A stretch of 64,000 nucleotides of DNA from Takakia lepidozioides (GCA_030704615.1 CM060732.1:18972001-19036000), one strand, 5' to 3'; counted from the first letter of the stretch, positions 34,367-45,359 are shown. Translations and numbers: made by a program. Notes: generated from the letters alone by a model not told the origin.

Positions 34367-34854
34367 CTTTGATACATGATACATATATACATGATTTGTG
34401 CAGAGGCATGGATAGCTGAAGGAGCAGGGATAGAGTGCATGGGTCCAGATTCATCCAAGAGGGCCGGATTTCAATCTCCAGATTACATATGATTCCCTGT
34501 GGAAGGATAGCTACAAGAAACCTGCATGGATAGATGATCAATTGGTTGGTCTTGAGCTGAAGAGCACGACCCCTACAGGGATGTGTCTCCATCTGTAGAT
34601 CTTTTAGGAAGTGGAAGGCTAGGCCTAGGGCCTAGCTTTCTTATGACATTGTTAGCTGATTTTCAGTTCTTCTCCTTAGCTCGGTGCCTTTCTGTTTCCA
34701 AGTTATGGCAGTAGTTTCTGGCTGCAGTCTCTTTTCCTGCTAGACTCTTTAGCTCTATCCAGACCCCCTTCTTTGCTTGCCTTCCTTCTTACTACTCTTT
34801 CTTGTCTTGGTACGCGAAGTTGTGTCTTCCTCTTTCAGCCTCTATGGCACTCTA

Positions 34855-34985
34855 TCCAGAGGTTATTTTTCCTCTTTGTATCCAAGGACATTTTATGTCC
34901 ATTACCTATAAAGTTCTAGAGGCCAATGTCTCCACTGTCCCTCTTTGTTAACAAAAATAAAAAAAATAAAAAAAGACAACAATGG
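34855..34985 (+). mobile_element. Retroposon-like 3' end with A-rich tail
   Basis: CCAGAGGTTATTTTTCCTC, shared with 18778 onward, leads to an AAAATAAAAAAAATAAAAAAAG tail of about 20 bases at 34955-34976. No coding part remains. Confidence 0.5.
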
Positions 34986-36339
34986 CTTCCATTCTATTTT
35001 CCTAGATACCTAATGAGAATTTAAATCAATTAATAATCTAAATATTATGTATGATTTAATTTATTAAATTAAAATAAATATTAAAAAACCTCTTTAGTCA
35101 TGAAGTTATATACTCATGACTACATCATGGCAACGTGGCATTATATGATACGATATTCTTTCCCACGTGTGGGTTATATATGTTGTCCATGTGGACACGT
35201 GTCACATCCGGAGTGCTACATATGTCTCTCTGACGCCTCTCCAATGGAGTTATACTTTGTAGACATGTAGTCATATAGTTAGTCATATATAAATCATATA
35301 GTTGTGACTACATCCTCTCTACAGCATGACTCCAGGTGCCACGCACGCAGTTACAGCTATGACTTGCAAAACGCAGTCCTAAAGACTAGTCGCTATGACA
35401 GGGCTTTTTTCACTGCACATATGACTATTTTTTTAGTCCTATATGCCTTACGATTTTTTAAATTGGCAGCACTGGGGGGAGACAATGATATGGGATGCTC
35501 CAAGAGAGATGCACGCCTTGGATGCGAAGACGTTAACTAGGGTTAAAGATCCGGTGACCTTTTGGGTGACATCCAACTGGGAAATAACCATGCATGCTAG
35601 AGGCATACGGGACCCAGTCCAAAGGGAGTTTTTTTGCCGGAACTTGGGAGGGCATTGGAGCTGTACCAGACAAAGATTCTTCCGACTGCCTGAGGATCCG
35701 TGGGTGCCAACGGAAAACGACCCATACAATCGCGAATCGATTGGGAGAGACATATTTCTGAGGGAGTTGGAGGCCGCTAGCATCCGTTGGGAGGATATGA
35801 ATGAGACGTACTGGGTGCCTCGTCGGGATGAAGGGCCATTTCTTCCAAAGTTGCGCAGAGACCCCCAGCAAGAGGAGGTGTTGGACAATTTCAAGGCTGC
35901 CATCACGAGTGTTGTAAAGTATTGGCAGAACACATGGCGTGACCAAGTTGCCCCTATTCCAGGGGTGTTCTTGCCACTTCCAAACATATCGGATTTAATT
36001 GAAAAATTTCATGCCGCCGTAGCAAGAGCGACACACCCGGCTCTGGCAAATGTGGAAGAGAGTCAGCACTCGCCTAGAACGTTACGCATGATGGCAAGGG
36101 TGGACCACACAACACTAGGTCCCTCTTTGACCACTCGAGCCCAGGCTAGATCTCTCCGTACTGGTGGAGACACGTCCTCTACACCTGGAGCATCTTCATC
36201 AACATCTGGAGATGACGACAACGAAGTAATAAATCTAGATGAAGATGACTAGAAAAGCTAGAAACGTAGGGAGTAGGCCAAAGGTCTCATGTTGCGAAAA
36301 CATAAAAATGTGCAACCCACTATATAGTCTACGTTATTT

Positions 36340-38770
36340 TTGGAAATACAAGGTTCATCCTTTGAACCATTTTTGAATGACCTCATACTTGTTTGGTACC
36401 TGTTTGACGGCATGTACAATATACTGACAAAGTTTCAAAACAATAAAAAATTGTTGGATGAAGATACCATTGGTTCATCCATTGCAATATTTTAAATCGA
36501 ACTCATACTTGTCCGATACCTTTAAGAGGGCATGTACAATGCAATGGCAAAGTTTGAAAGCATTCAGAAATCGGCACATCAAGTAACCATTGGTTCCTCC
36601 TGTGAATCATTTCTGATTGATCTCATACTTGTCCGGTCCATGTAAGAGGCATGTAGAACATACTGGCAAAATTTCAAATCATTCAAATTTTTTTTATCAA
36701 GGAACCTTTGGTTTATCCTTTTCACCATTAACGATTAATCACAAATAAATCAACAGACGAATAAATCATTTGCCTCCAAATGATATTTTGGTTTGCTTTG
36801 AGACTTGGCCAGTATATTCAACGTACCATGAAAGAGGCCCCAGAATAATATGAGATCAATCGAAATTCGTTCAATGGGCCAACGGATGGTTGCCCATCCA
36901 AATGATTTTCGTTCGATTTGAAACTTGGCCAATGTGTTTACTGTACCCTCTGATAGATCCCAGTGTAATATGAGATCAATCAAAATTCGTTCGATGGGCC
37001 AGTGAGGCAAAAGTTGTCATCTGGTTTTTGTTCATTGCGAAAAAGAAATCTTGCAATGCGTGCACGGCTATTGCACCCATTGAACGGATGTGGTTGAAGC
37101 CCCTCTTTTGCCCGCATGTGCTTGAACATGTGTGTGACACATGTGCGGAGACACAACAGACGAATAAATCATTTGCCTCCCCATCGACACCAAGCCATTC
37201 CATAATGTAATTGAATTTAAATTAATTTTAAGCCAATAAATAGGTTTGCACTGCCTTTCATTGGGGGTTTCTGGCACGTATCGATTTTGTTTTTTCCTCA
37301 ATTTTTGTTCTGCAGCTTCCAGCATCCCACCACTACTCCCCCGCCAAAATTTGGACCAATCAAAAATGCCCCAAAAAAAAAATGTTCTCTTCGCTCACTA
37401 TTGCAGAACTCTCCTATGAAGAGTGCATGAAGTTGAACACAAATCAAGTTTGGAGTGCAAACACAGGGAAGAAACTCTGTGGTTTTGGGTCCAAATGAAT
37501 TATGTTCGCTCCCAAAATTGGCACGCACGTTGCATATGGCTACATTACACGCCCCATTCAAAAACGGAATGAAAAAAAAAAATTGTGAGCACGCGAAACA
37601 CAGGTCCCAAAGCAATAGCAGATCCAGCGGAATACATTCAACGGGTGAACGGATGGTTGCCCATCCAAATCATTTTTGTTTGCGTCCAAACTTTGCCAGT
37701 ACGTTCGAGACACCCTCTCACAGGTCCCGGACTAATATCAGGTCAATCGAAATTCATTCGATGGCTCAACGAATGGTTGGCCATCGAGATGATTTTGGTT
37801 CGCTTTGAGACTTGGCCAGTATATTCAATGTGTCATGGAAGAGGCCCCAGAGTAATATGAGATCAATTGAAATTCGTTCAATGGGCCTACGGATGGTTGC
37901 CCATCCAAATGATTTTCCGTTCGCTTTGAAACTTGGCCAGTGTGTTCAATGTACCCTCAGATACGTCCCAGTGTAATACGAGATCAATCGAAATTCGTTC
38001 GATTGTGCAAGGAGGCGTTCATTTGTCATCGTGTTTTTGTTCAATGCGAAAAAGAAATCCTGCAATGCGTGCACAACTATTGCACCCATTGAACGGATGT
38101 GGTTGAAGCCCCTCTTTTGCCCCCATGTGCTGGAACATGTGTGGAGACACATTAGACGAATAAATCATTTGCCTCCCCATCGACGCGTTCACCCCTCAAG
38201 CTATTCCACAATTTAATTGAATTTAAATTCATTTTAAGCCAATAAATAGGTTTGCACTGCCTTTCATTGGGGGTTTCTGGCACGTATCGATTTTGTTTTT
38301 GCCTCAATTTTTGTTCTGCGGCTTCCAGCATCCCACCACTACTCCCCCGCCAAAATTTGGACCAATAAAAAATGCCCCAAAAAAAAAGTGTTCTCTTCGT
38401 TCACTATTACAGAACTCTCTATGAAGAGTGCATGAAGTTGAACACAAATCAAGTTTGGAGTGCAAAACAGGGAAGAAACTCTGTGGTTTTGGGTCCAAAT
38501 GAATTATGTTTGCTCCCAAATTTGGCACGCACGTTGCATATGGCTACATTACACGCCCCATTCAAAAACGGAATAAAAAAATAAAATCGTGAGCATGCGA
38601 AACACAGTCCAACAAGTCGTAAAGTAATAGCAGATCCAGCGGAATACATTCAACGGGTGAACGGATGGTTGCCCATCAATATCATTTTTGTTTGCTTCCA
38701 AACTTTGCCAGTATGTTCAAGACACCCTCTCTCAGGTCTCGGACTAATATCAGATCAATTGAAATTCATT
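36340..38770. repeat. ~120-bp subunits and kilobase repeats in direct tandem, copy 2
   Basis: The region starts with the same diverged ~120-bp units seen after copy 1. Two ~1.0-kb units follow in direct orientation (about 36775-37790 and 37790-38770). Landmarks are the GACTTGGCCAGTATATTCAA stretch near 36800 and 37808, and TTGAACGGATGTGGTTGAAG near 37079 and 38089. The repeats are noncoding. In copy 1 the second unit is inverted. The right edge cuts into a DNA methyltransferase relic. Confidence 0.85.
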
Positions 38771-38774
38771 CGAG

Positions 38775-40000
38775 GGCTCCACGTGTGCCATGGATGCCTG
38801 CACCCCGTGGTCCTCACATGCTCGCCCCCACTCACTGCCTGTACCATCTCGGTAGGCAGAGAGACCATCGAGGGAAGTATACTCCGCACTCTGCGCTGCT
38901 CAGCCATGGCCAAGCTGATAATCCAGGTCGAGCAATTGAGATCCATTGCTTGCCCCAACACCTGACGATGTGATGCCTCAGAAAGAGAAGGCACCGCCGT
39001 GGTCCCAGTGGAAAAACCCATCGCTTGCTCACGCTCGTCAGCATTAGGCTTTACTAACTGTTGCAACTGAGCATCCCACAGGAGGCCAGGTCCATTATCC
39101 CGGAAAGCATGCGATCCTGGGAAGCTGAGCAGTGTAGGTAGTACTGCTCGTGGTTGACCCACCTTGTTGACCACTGCCAAAGGCGAACGGTCATCGTGTC
39201 TCACACGCTGAGACTGTCTCACTGTGTCCAAAATATTATCCACTATGAGGTGTGCTGGCCGCTGCACCCCATCAAATGCACATTTGAGCAGTGCGGGTGG
39301 CATCAAGTTAGTCCACCATAGCCGTGGACGATGAGCCCATGACCCCACTGAAGCTGCATCCAACAACACTGCTGACCCAAGCCACGACCGGACTTGATGC
39401 ACACTGGCCACAGGGGCAGCCCCTCTTGTGTCCCGACCCCTCGCCCTCAAGGCAAATGGCCGCGACACACACCCCTTCCATCACTCTACCCCGAGAATCG
39501 CCCATCAGTGGCACATTCTCCAAAATGTATGCCGGAGATACAGCTTGATGAAGCTGTAAGTGGCGCAAACCCGTACCATCTCCCAAAACAGATCCGACCT
39601 CGAGTCTCGCAATCCATTGCCATGCCCGGCTGATGAATGCCCTTGGCAAGGCCAACTTGCCACTACCAAGTGGATGGAGCCAATCCACTCCAAATCTTGC
39701 GCCCCCAGCAAGGAATTGTCTGCTGGTAATGTCTGCTAGTATCCACAAACTGCAGACACCGGCAACAACTCAGGGTACTGCTGCACCAACTGAGCAACAT
39801 GGCGTAGGGAGACGCGTCGTGCAGTCTTATCCCTCTCTACATATAGGTAACGCCGAACTCGTACACCTGCCTGTAGCACAGCAGCCAATCCGGTGCTGAT
39901 CCCGCCAAACAAGTCCAGAAGGCAAATGCCTTCATCCGGATACTACCACACAATAGGTGTGGTATCTGTCGAACGGTTTTTACTCACCCATCCCTTCACT
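38775..40000 (-). pseudogene. C5 cytosine DNA methyltransferase relic
   Basis: On the minus strand the catalytic motifs of a cytosine-5 DNA methyltransferase appear in order. Motif I is CLLDLFGGISTGLAAVLQAG (about 39925-39866) and motif II is YVERD. Motif IV contains WPCQGHSSAG and RSDLFWEMVRV with the Pro-Cys nucleophile (about 39680-39585). Then come ENVP, a motif VIII-like GSWAHRPRLWWTNL (about 39350), and a C-terminal REQAMGFSTGTT...HRQVLGQAMD, motifs IX/X (about 39020-38930). A TAG near 39738, another upstream of motif I and frame changes between motifs IV and VIII break it. The C-terminus is cut by the kilobase repeat. The layout is that of a catalytic domain only. Its transposon neighbourhood suggests a retrotransposon-borne methyltransferase. 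Confidence 0.82.
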
Positions 40001-40559
40001 ATCCGAGGTGGAAACTCCAAGATAGAAGAGTTGGATATCTCTAAGCACTCAGCCCGCTCAGTACAATCAGTTATGACCTGCAGCTAGTGAATCATGGTTG
40101 TGCTTCCCATTTGTATTTCTTCTTGCCTTCATGTTATCAATTTACCTTATCTGATACTAAAGCATCAGATTGCTTCAGTATCTTCTTAGTTCCAGTTAAT
40201 CATGCATTCATTTCACAGCTTCACTCATGTCTCTCTACACAGTGTGCTTGTATCGAATAAGTATCAGTTACGATTTATCAGGTACTAGGCCAATGTCAAG
40301 GTGACTCTAATCCGCCCTACAGTATCACTACAACTCTGCATGAAAATAAGCATCTACTGTTCATCTTTTCTCCTTCTTTCTGCTCTCGTTCTTGCTCTCC
40401 GCCTGATCTCCTCTCATACATGACCAAGAAGCGCTCCCCGTGAAGTGTGTCCCCTCTTTCCGTTGCCGCTCCCCTTATCTGCCCGCAAGCTGTTCTAACC
40501 ACCTAACTAATTAACCGTCATCCCTGAAGTAACACGTTCTTTTTGCAGATGTCGTTCCC

Positions 40560-40840
40560 TCACAGTCGTTCCCTACCAATGATAACTGTTCCCCATGTAC
40601 TGTGACAGGCTGTGTCAAGCAGTGCCGAGCTGTGACTGGTTGTGTAAGGTTGTGTCGGGCTGTGACTGGCTGTGTCGGCTGTGTCGGGCTGTATCGGGCT
40701 GTGTTGGCTGTGACGAGCTGTGTCGGCTGTGGCGGCTGTGACTGACTGTGACGGGCTGTGCGAAGCTGTGGCGGGCTGTGTTGGCTGTGACTGGCTGTGA
40801 CGGGCTGTGTCGGGCTGTGTACCCCCCCCCCCCCCCCCCT
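40560..40840. repeat. GGCTGTGTCGG minisatellite and poly-C tract
   Basis: More than twenty imperfect 10-11-bp units (GGCTGTGTCGG, GGCTGTGACT) occur at about 40605-40820, followed by a run of about 18 C. The array may lie inside an LTR read on the minus strand. Confidence 0.85.
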
Positions 40841-40950
40841 AAAGCCTGTTGCTGTCACCCCTAAGGCTCCTGTTGGTCTCAGTCTGTGTAAAAATTAAGG
40901 GTACCCCACAGAACCCGTAAAAGCGTTAAAGTCCCAAGCAGCCCTCTAAC

Positions 40951-40966
40951 ATTTACCCCTCCCCCT
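40951..40966 (-). other. Possible polypurine tract and LTR start (minus strand)
   Basis: Read on the minus strand, GAGAGGGGGAGGGGTAAA leads into TGTTAGAGGGCTGC. This resembles a polypurine tract followed by the 5' end of a 3' LTR. It lies about 320 bp downstream of the coiled-coil ORF. The other end of the putative LTR is not determined, so this is only a candidate. Confidence 0.35.
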
Positions 40967-41272
40967 CTCAAAAAGCCGTGTCCTCACGGTTTACTGTTTA
41001 GGATTAGCAAACCTTTGTGATCAAACACCCTTCTGACGGTGAGAGTCTCGTGAAGGACTCCGTGTGCGAGCCCGAGTCTTGTCACTGGTTGACGGAGATG
41101 ATTGAGCACTACCCGGAAATGTCTGACCCTCCTTTGGATGATATCGAGGTAACTTCTCAGGCATAGGAGATCCCCGTCGTTTCTTTTCTGCCATCTAAAG
41201 TGCATAGTCTTCTGCCATGTCAAAATAGTCTGCTGAATCAGAATCCTCGTCCCCCCTGAGGTGTTTTAACGG

Positions 41273-42961
41273 TCAAACTCTAACTGGAATCCTGTGGGGC
41301 ATACAATGTGGTCCCACCATGTTTGGAAGTTTAAACTGTACAACTTGTTGTAAGCGCTTAATGGCAAAATTGGTGAACACCCTGAACTCTTTGTCCGTAA
41401 AGGTGAGTGGTGTGCCAATGACTTGGGAACAGTGCAAGTATTTCCATGCCTCATGTCCCTTAAAGAAAATATCGTCAGGGCCGAATTTCTGTGTTGTCAA
41501 ATTGTTCCAGGCCGAATGAAACCATGAACGAAGTTGGGAATCCTTTTGCATCATAACTTTTGCTTCATATAGGTACATATGATGTGGCACTGAAGGTAAG
41601 ACCCAATGATCCCCACTGGAATAACTCAGAAATCGCGATTGCATCCTCTGTTGCTCAATGTGATAACGTGCCAGAAAACAAGCAGCATAGTATAATCCAC
41701 AGCCCATGACAATACTTGCTACCTCCTTGGTCTTGGTATAAATGTACCCATGTACAACTTGGAAGGCAATTAATTCCTTCAACATGGTACTTGCTTCAGA
41801 CCAATACCTCGCAAAGTGATGATCCTCAATGGGTCGATTGTTCGGAAGAACCTTAGTCCTAGTTTCCACTGGCAGCCAAATGCGCATGATCTGGTAATAA
41901 TGTGCCAATGACTGCGGAGGACTAAATTCCTTCCAAGCCAAATCCAACACAATGGGAATTTGGTTGAAGGGCATAATCATAGCCCGACTGTACTCCCGTG
42001 CAGCATGAGTCTTAGGTGGGTTAAAAGCAGCATCTCCCCATACCTCAGGCTGTGGTGTGGCTGTAGTAACAACAGGGTCAACTACCTGCACAGTCACTTG
42101 TTGTGGTATTGGTAGCACTGGCCCTTCTACCACTGGCATCTCATGCACCCCTTGCGAAGAAGACTGAAAAATTAGAGTTCTGGCTTGTAAATAAGTAGCC
42201 ATCAGCTGCTCCTCAGGTACACAGACTCTCTTGTCAATATTTGAACTCAGGTCATCCACCTGAGTCTGCAGGCCTTCTACATCCTCCTGTAGCTCCGCTA
42301 TTCTACTATAGACATTGTCTATAGTAGTTGTGGCAATGTTCTGTACCTCCAGTCTGAGCTCATTCATCTCGCCCTGGGTGAGCTTCCGTGGTGCTTTGCC
42401 TTCCATCGGCCCTTGTACTAACCAGACCTGCATAAGGTGGTTATCCACCAAGTTGTGTGTGGCACCCCAGAGAGTCTGCTCCTCTGTGAGCCTGTACACA
42501 TCTAACTGCTGTTGTAAAGCCTCCATGCGCTTCGCATGAGGTTCAACCAAACTCGCATAGGCAGCATCCAGATTATTGGCTTCCTTCCAAGCCTTGTTAG
42601 CCACAGAGAATTCATTTCTATTTACCATGACCGTTTGTTGCAACTCCAGGATGTACCTCTCTTGGTCAGCTTCAACCTGTCTGTATTGCTTGAAAGTATT
42701 CTCATTGCGACAGATTGTATTTTTCATATCAACAATGAGTTTCGCCTGCTCGACTATCTCTGCCTCTGCCTTCATACATCTCTCCCCTTGTCTGTTAACT
42801 TCTAATGCAGTTTGCTCAAGAGTAGTTGTGAGTGTAGTACATTGTATGGTCATCCTCTCATGTACTGCCTGCAACTCTGTATGTAGTGCATTCACTTCTT
42901 GCAACTTGCCCTCATGCTTCACCTGCATTTGGTATAACTGTTGTTTATGTGCTTCGTGCAA
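41273..42961 (-). CDS. Intact 562-residue coiled-coil protein, probably of a retroelement
   Basis: This is the longest uninterrupted frame in the window. Residues ~1-150 are a long coiled coil (Gln/Glu-rich, e.g. KQQLYQMQVKHEGKLQEVN). A second helical stretch (about 195-250) precedes a Pro/Val-rich linker (VLPIPQQVTVQVVDPVV). The C-terminal ~240 residues form a Trp/Tyr-rich helical domain (PIVLDLAWKEFSPP, YWSEASTMLKELIAFQVVHG, GCGLYYAACFLARYHI). No catalytic, zinc-knuckle or membrane motif is seen. A putative polypurine tract and LTR lie downstream, so it may be a gag-like or extra ORF of an LTR element. A host gene is less likely given the surroundings. The first ATG is used; the frame is open slightly further upstream. 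Confidence 0.6.
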   Translation of the reverse strand: MHEAHKQQLYQMQVKHEGKLQEVNALHTELQAVHERMTIQCTTLTTTLEQTALEVNRQGERCMKAEAEIVEQAKLIVDMKNTICRNENTFKQYRQVEADQERYILELQQTVMVNRNEFSVANKAWKEANNLDAAYASLVEPHAKRMEALQQQLDVYRLTEEQTLWGATHNLVDNHLMQVWLVQGPMEGKAPRKLTQGEMNELRLEVQNIATTTIDNVYSRIAELQEDVEGLQTQVDDLSSNIDKRVCVPEEQLMATYLQARTLIFQSSSQGVHEMPVVEGPVLPIPQQVTVQVVDPVVTTATPQPEVWGDAAFNPPKTHAAREYSRAMIMPFNQIPIVLDLAWKEFSPPQSLAHYYQIMRIWLPVETRTKVLPNNRPIEDHHFARYWSEASTMLKELIAFQVVHGYIYTKTKEVASIVMGCGLYYAACFLARYHIEQQRMQSRFLSYSSGDHWVLPSVPHHMYLYEAKVMMQKDSQLRSWFHSAWNNLTTQKFGPDDIFFKGHEAWKYLHCSQVIGTPLTFTDKEFRVFTNFAIKRLQQVVQFKLPNMVGPHCMPHRIPVRV

Positions 42962-42969
42962 CTGGGGCT

Positions 42970-43570
42970 GTGCATTTTGTTAAAGCACTATGTTGGCCAC
43001 TTCCATGTTCATTGCAAGGGTGACCGCCATTTTCCCGCATGATGTCGGAATCCAATGAGACAAGTTGGTATGGGTAGCCACCTTGATAATGAACACTCTC
43101 TAATTGAAATAAGTAAAAAAACATTTTGTGTGCTAAAATGGGAGCACTTGGTATGGGCCTATGTATTTTGTCAAAGCACTATGTTGACAACTTTCATGTT
43201 AATTGCAAGGGTGAGCGCCATTTCCGCTCACGATGTCGGAATTGAATGAGGGAAGTTGTTATGGGTAGCTAGCTAGATAATAAACACTCTCTGCTTAAGA
43301 GAATTACAAAATAAATTTTTGTGGTGAAATGGGAGCACCTGGTATGGGGCTGGCCATTTTTAACAACCTCTATGCTAACCACTTGTGTGTTCATTGGAAA
43401 AATAGGTGCCAATCTTTGTCACAAAGTCGGAATTGAATGAGGGAAGTTGGTATGGGTAGCTAGCTTGATCATGAACACTCTCTACTTGAAAGAATTATAA
43501 AATATTTTTTTGTGGTGAAATGGGAGCACCTGGTATGGGGCTGGCCATTTTGACCAACCTCGGAAGTATA
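42970..43570. repeat. ~190-bp tandem repeats
   Basis: Three to four copies of a unit with ACTATGTTGGCCACTTCCATG, CATGATGTCGGAATC and AATGGGAGCAC start near 42985, 43178 and 43368, with a partial unit at 43540. The first unit overlaps the DNA just upstream of the coiled-coil ORF, so it may be promoter or LTR-derived. Confidence 0.8.
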
Positions 43571-44164
43571 AGAGTTGTTTTTTTTATTTGGAATGATGGA
43601 AACGATGTGGGAGACCCTCGTGGAACAAAAAGAGAACACAAAGTACAATAACAAGTTCAACATCCTCCATGTTCACCTACAAATCCTTCTCAAATTAACT
43701 TAGCCTCCGATGTAAACCACCATCCAACCAAAACCATAGTCCCTAATCCCTAAACCCTAATCCTCAAACCCTAGCTTGCTTGGAGGTAATTCTCAAGCTC
43801 ACCATACTTTATTGACTAAATGGGCCTTTATTCATTAGTAACTCTTATTCCTCCACAACCGCCCCCGGGGGTAGAATTCCGTGCACATGTGTCCACCCGC
43901 GGGGGCTGCCACATTGGTGGGAGACAGGTGGGCTGCCTCCTGGCCATCCCTTCGCTCTCAAGTGCCTCCATATATGTCACAGAAAGCAGGGACCGCCCAG
44001 GCTGCAGCCGCTAGTGGGGCCCACCACATCCAGCCGCCGCTTAGGATGTAGCGAACTGCTCATGTGCCCGGCATGAGAACCGTGTCCGTAGGCATCATGA
44101 TCACCAGCTTTGCAAACCCTGCTTCATGTACACAAGACGCTATGGCTCCCTTCCAAGCAGGGTC

Positions 44165-44638
44165 CTATCTGAGAGATGATGTGCACACTTCGGGGTCAAA
44201 GACTGCCACGCAACCAAGATAGACCCCGAAGTGATTCCCTGTGTCTGAAAGATTGTACAGGTACTGATCTGGGTTGAAGGGGACCGCTATGATCCTGGGG
44301 GCCCACACTTCGCCATTCCTATTACCCATAGCTGAAGACCAAGGGAAAATGTTAACATTGAAGCCTCTTAGATGAGGTTTGAAGGAGAGGGCTTTGTCTG
44401 CTGCCCCCTTGGTTTCCAAGAGGATGGAGAAAAAACCTTTCCCCCTAGTATGACAATGTTGCTTGAGATCGCTAGAGCATCCCAGGTGTGTAATGGCCCA
44501 ATCCCAGCTCACAAAGGCTCTGTCAACTTTTTTGCGTGGAAAATGAAACATGACTTCTCTCTCTTCTATGTCCAAAACTCTATCATTGAGCCGAACAAAG
44601 TCGATTTTAATGATGGGGTGGTCTTTGCTCATTGCCAA
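44165..44638 (-). pseudogene. LINE ORF1-like (DUF4283-type) fragment
   Basis: A 157-codon frame resembles the RNA-binding N-terminal domain (DUF4283) of plant LINE and related ORF1 proteins: KKVDRAFVSWDWAITHLG, then GKGFFSILLETKGAADKAL, FNVNIFPWSSAMG and APRIIAVPFNP. No zinc knuckle follows, and no RT or endonuclease lies nearby. The assignment rests on general pattern, so it is tentative. Confidence 0.45.
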
Positions 44639-45359
44639 TTGCAGAGCTGAGACTTCCTCGGTCTATTCAATTTTTGTCTCCTCAATGTCGCTCTCCAACA
44701 AATTGGCCGTCAAGCTGCATCTAGCCAAACGACGTGCAAAAAAATATAGGGTAACATATATGCTTTGACGATAAAATTTAAAATCTTTTTAGAAATAAAA
44801 TTGGGTGTCCTTATTTGTGGATATCGTATTTAAATAAAAATAAGATTATGAATATGCTACATATTTTTTAGAAACAATATAGGGGTGCCACAATAGCGAG
44901 GGACATGTGTCGTTCATTCTATGGTATATTTGTATTGAGACTTCATAAATGACTAGTTGGACCTGCATGACGGGACTTGGATTCGGCTCGGATGAGAGGA
45001 TTTGGACGTTTAGGGAGGGTTTAGGGTTGCTTTATTTTCTTCTCACTTTGTCTTCTTCTCCAACTCAAAAGTTCTGCTATAATAGTTGCTGATCTCATTG
45101 TGTTGCTGGAAGCTCTGGTTTATTCACTTGCTATAAGGTACCTCGATTTCTCATCAAAAGAATATTTTTTCACTACACTCAAAATATGCAACGGTTTTTC
45201 TCATTCGTTTGATAGATGCATTAGAGCATTGAGCAATAAAATATTTTGCACTCTAAGCAAATTTTGTTTAATTTTTATGTTACTATAGGGTATCAAATAT
45301 TTGATGATTACAGTCAAATAGAAAAAAATAGCCTACTAGATACCTGTGTATATTACATA

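Larger units (their letters stand above)
32219..35444. other. 3.2-kb insertion in ORF2, noncoding
   Basis: This block replaces 103 bp of ORF2 that copy 1 still has (its 1298-1400). I see no convincing gene. It contains a (CT)n microsatellite (34325-34364) and two pieces of a dispersed repeat also present at 46.98-47.11 kb (near 32.79 and 34.42-34.58 kb). A retroposon-like 3' end with an A-rich tail lies at 34855-34985, and AT-rich sequence with ACACGTGTC-type motifs follows near 35.16-35.22 kb. No terminal repeats or target-site duplication were found, so it is probably nested material rather than one clean element. Confidence 0.65.
30568..36252 (+). pseudogene. ORF2: RING-H2 protein with C-terminal SUMO-interaction motif, interrupted by 3.2 kb
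   Basis: One frame runs from ATG 30568 to 32218 with two internal stops (31312 TAG, 31738 TGA) and resumes at 35445-36252. Without the interruption it would be roughly 850 residues. An N-terminal domain of unknown family (WDIYNDPNILAEPGWEV, WWSFGDCRKFVDWC) is followed by an acidic linker, a helical stretch and a RING-H2 finger (CTMC at 32098, CGHLFHPAC, CPD at the break). A conserved Trp-rich region (FWVTSNWEI, WEDMNETYWVPRRD) comes next, and the tail ends in EVINLDEDD, which fits a SUMO-interaction motif. RING-H2 proteins are usually ubiquitin E3 ligases, and RING plus SIM is the layout of SUMO-targeted ligases. That function is inference. Confidence 0.72.

Noticed and set aside
40511-40858. 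Minus-strand frame rich in Thr, Gln, Pro and Ser (TQPVTARH repeats), considered as a low-complexity secreted protein.
   Set aside because: It is the translation of the GGCTGTGTCGG minisatellite.
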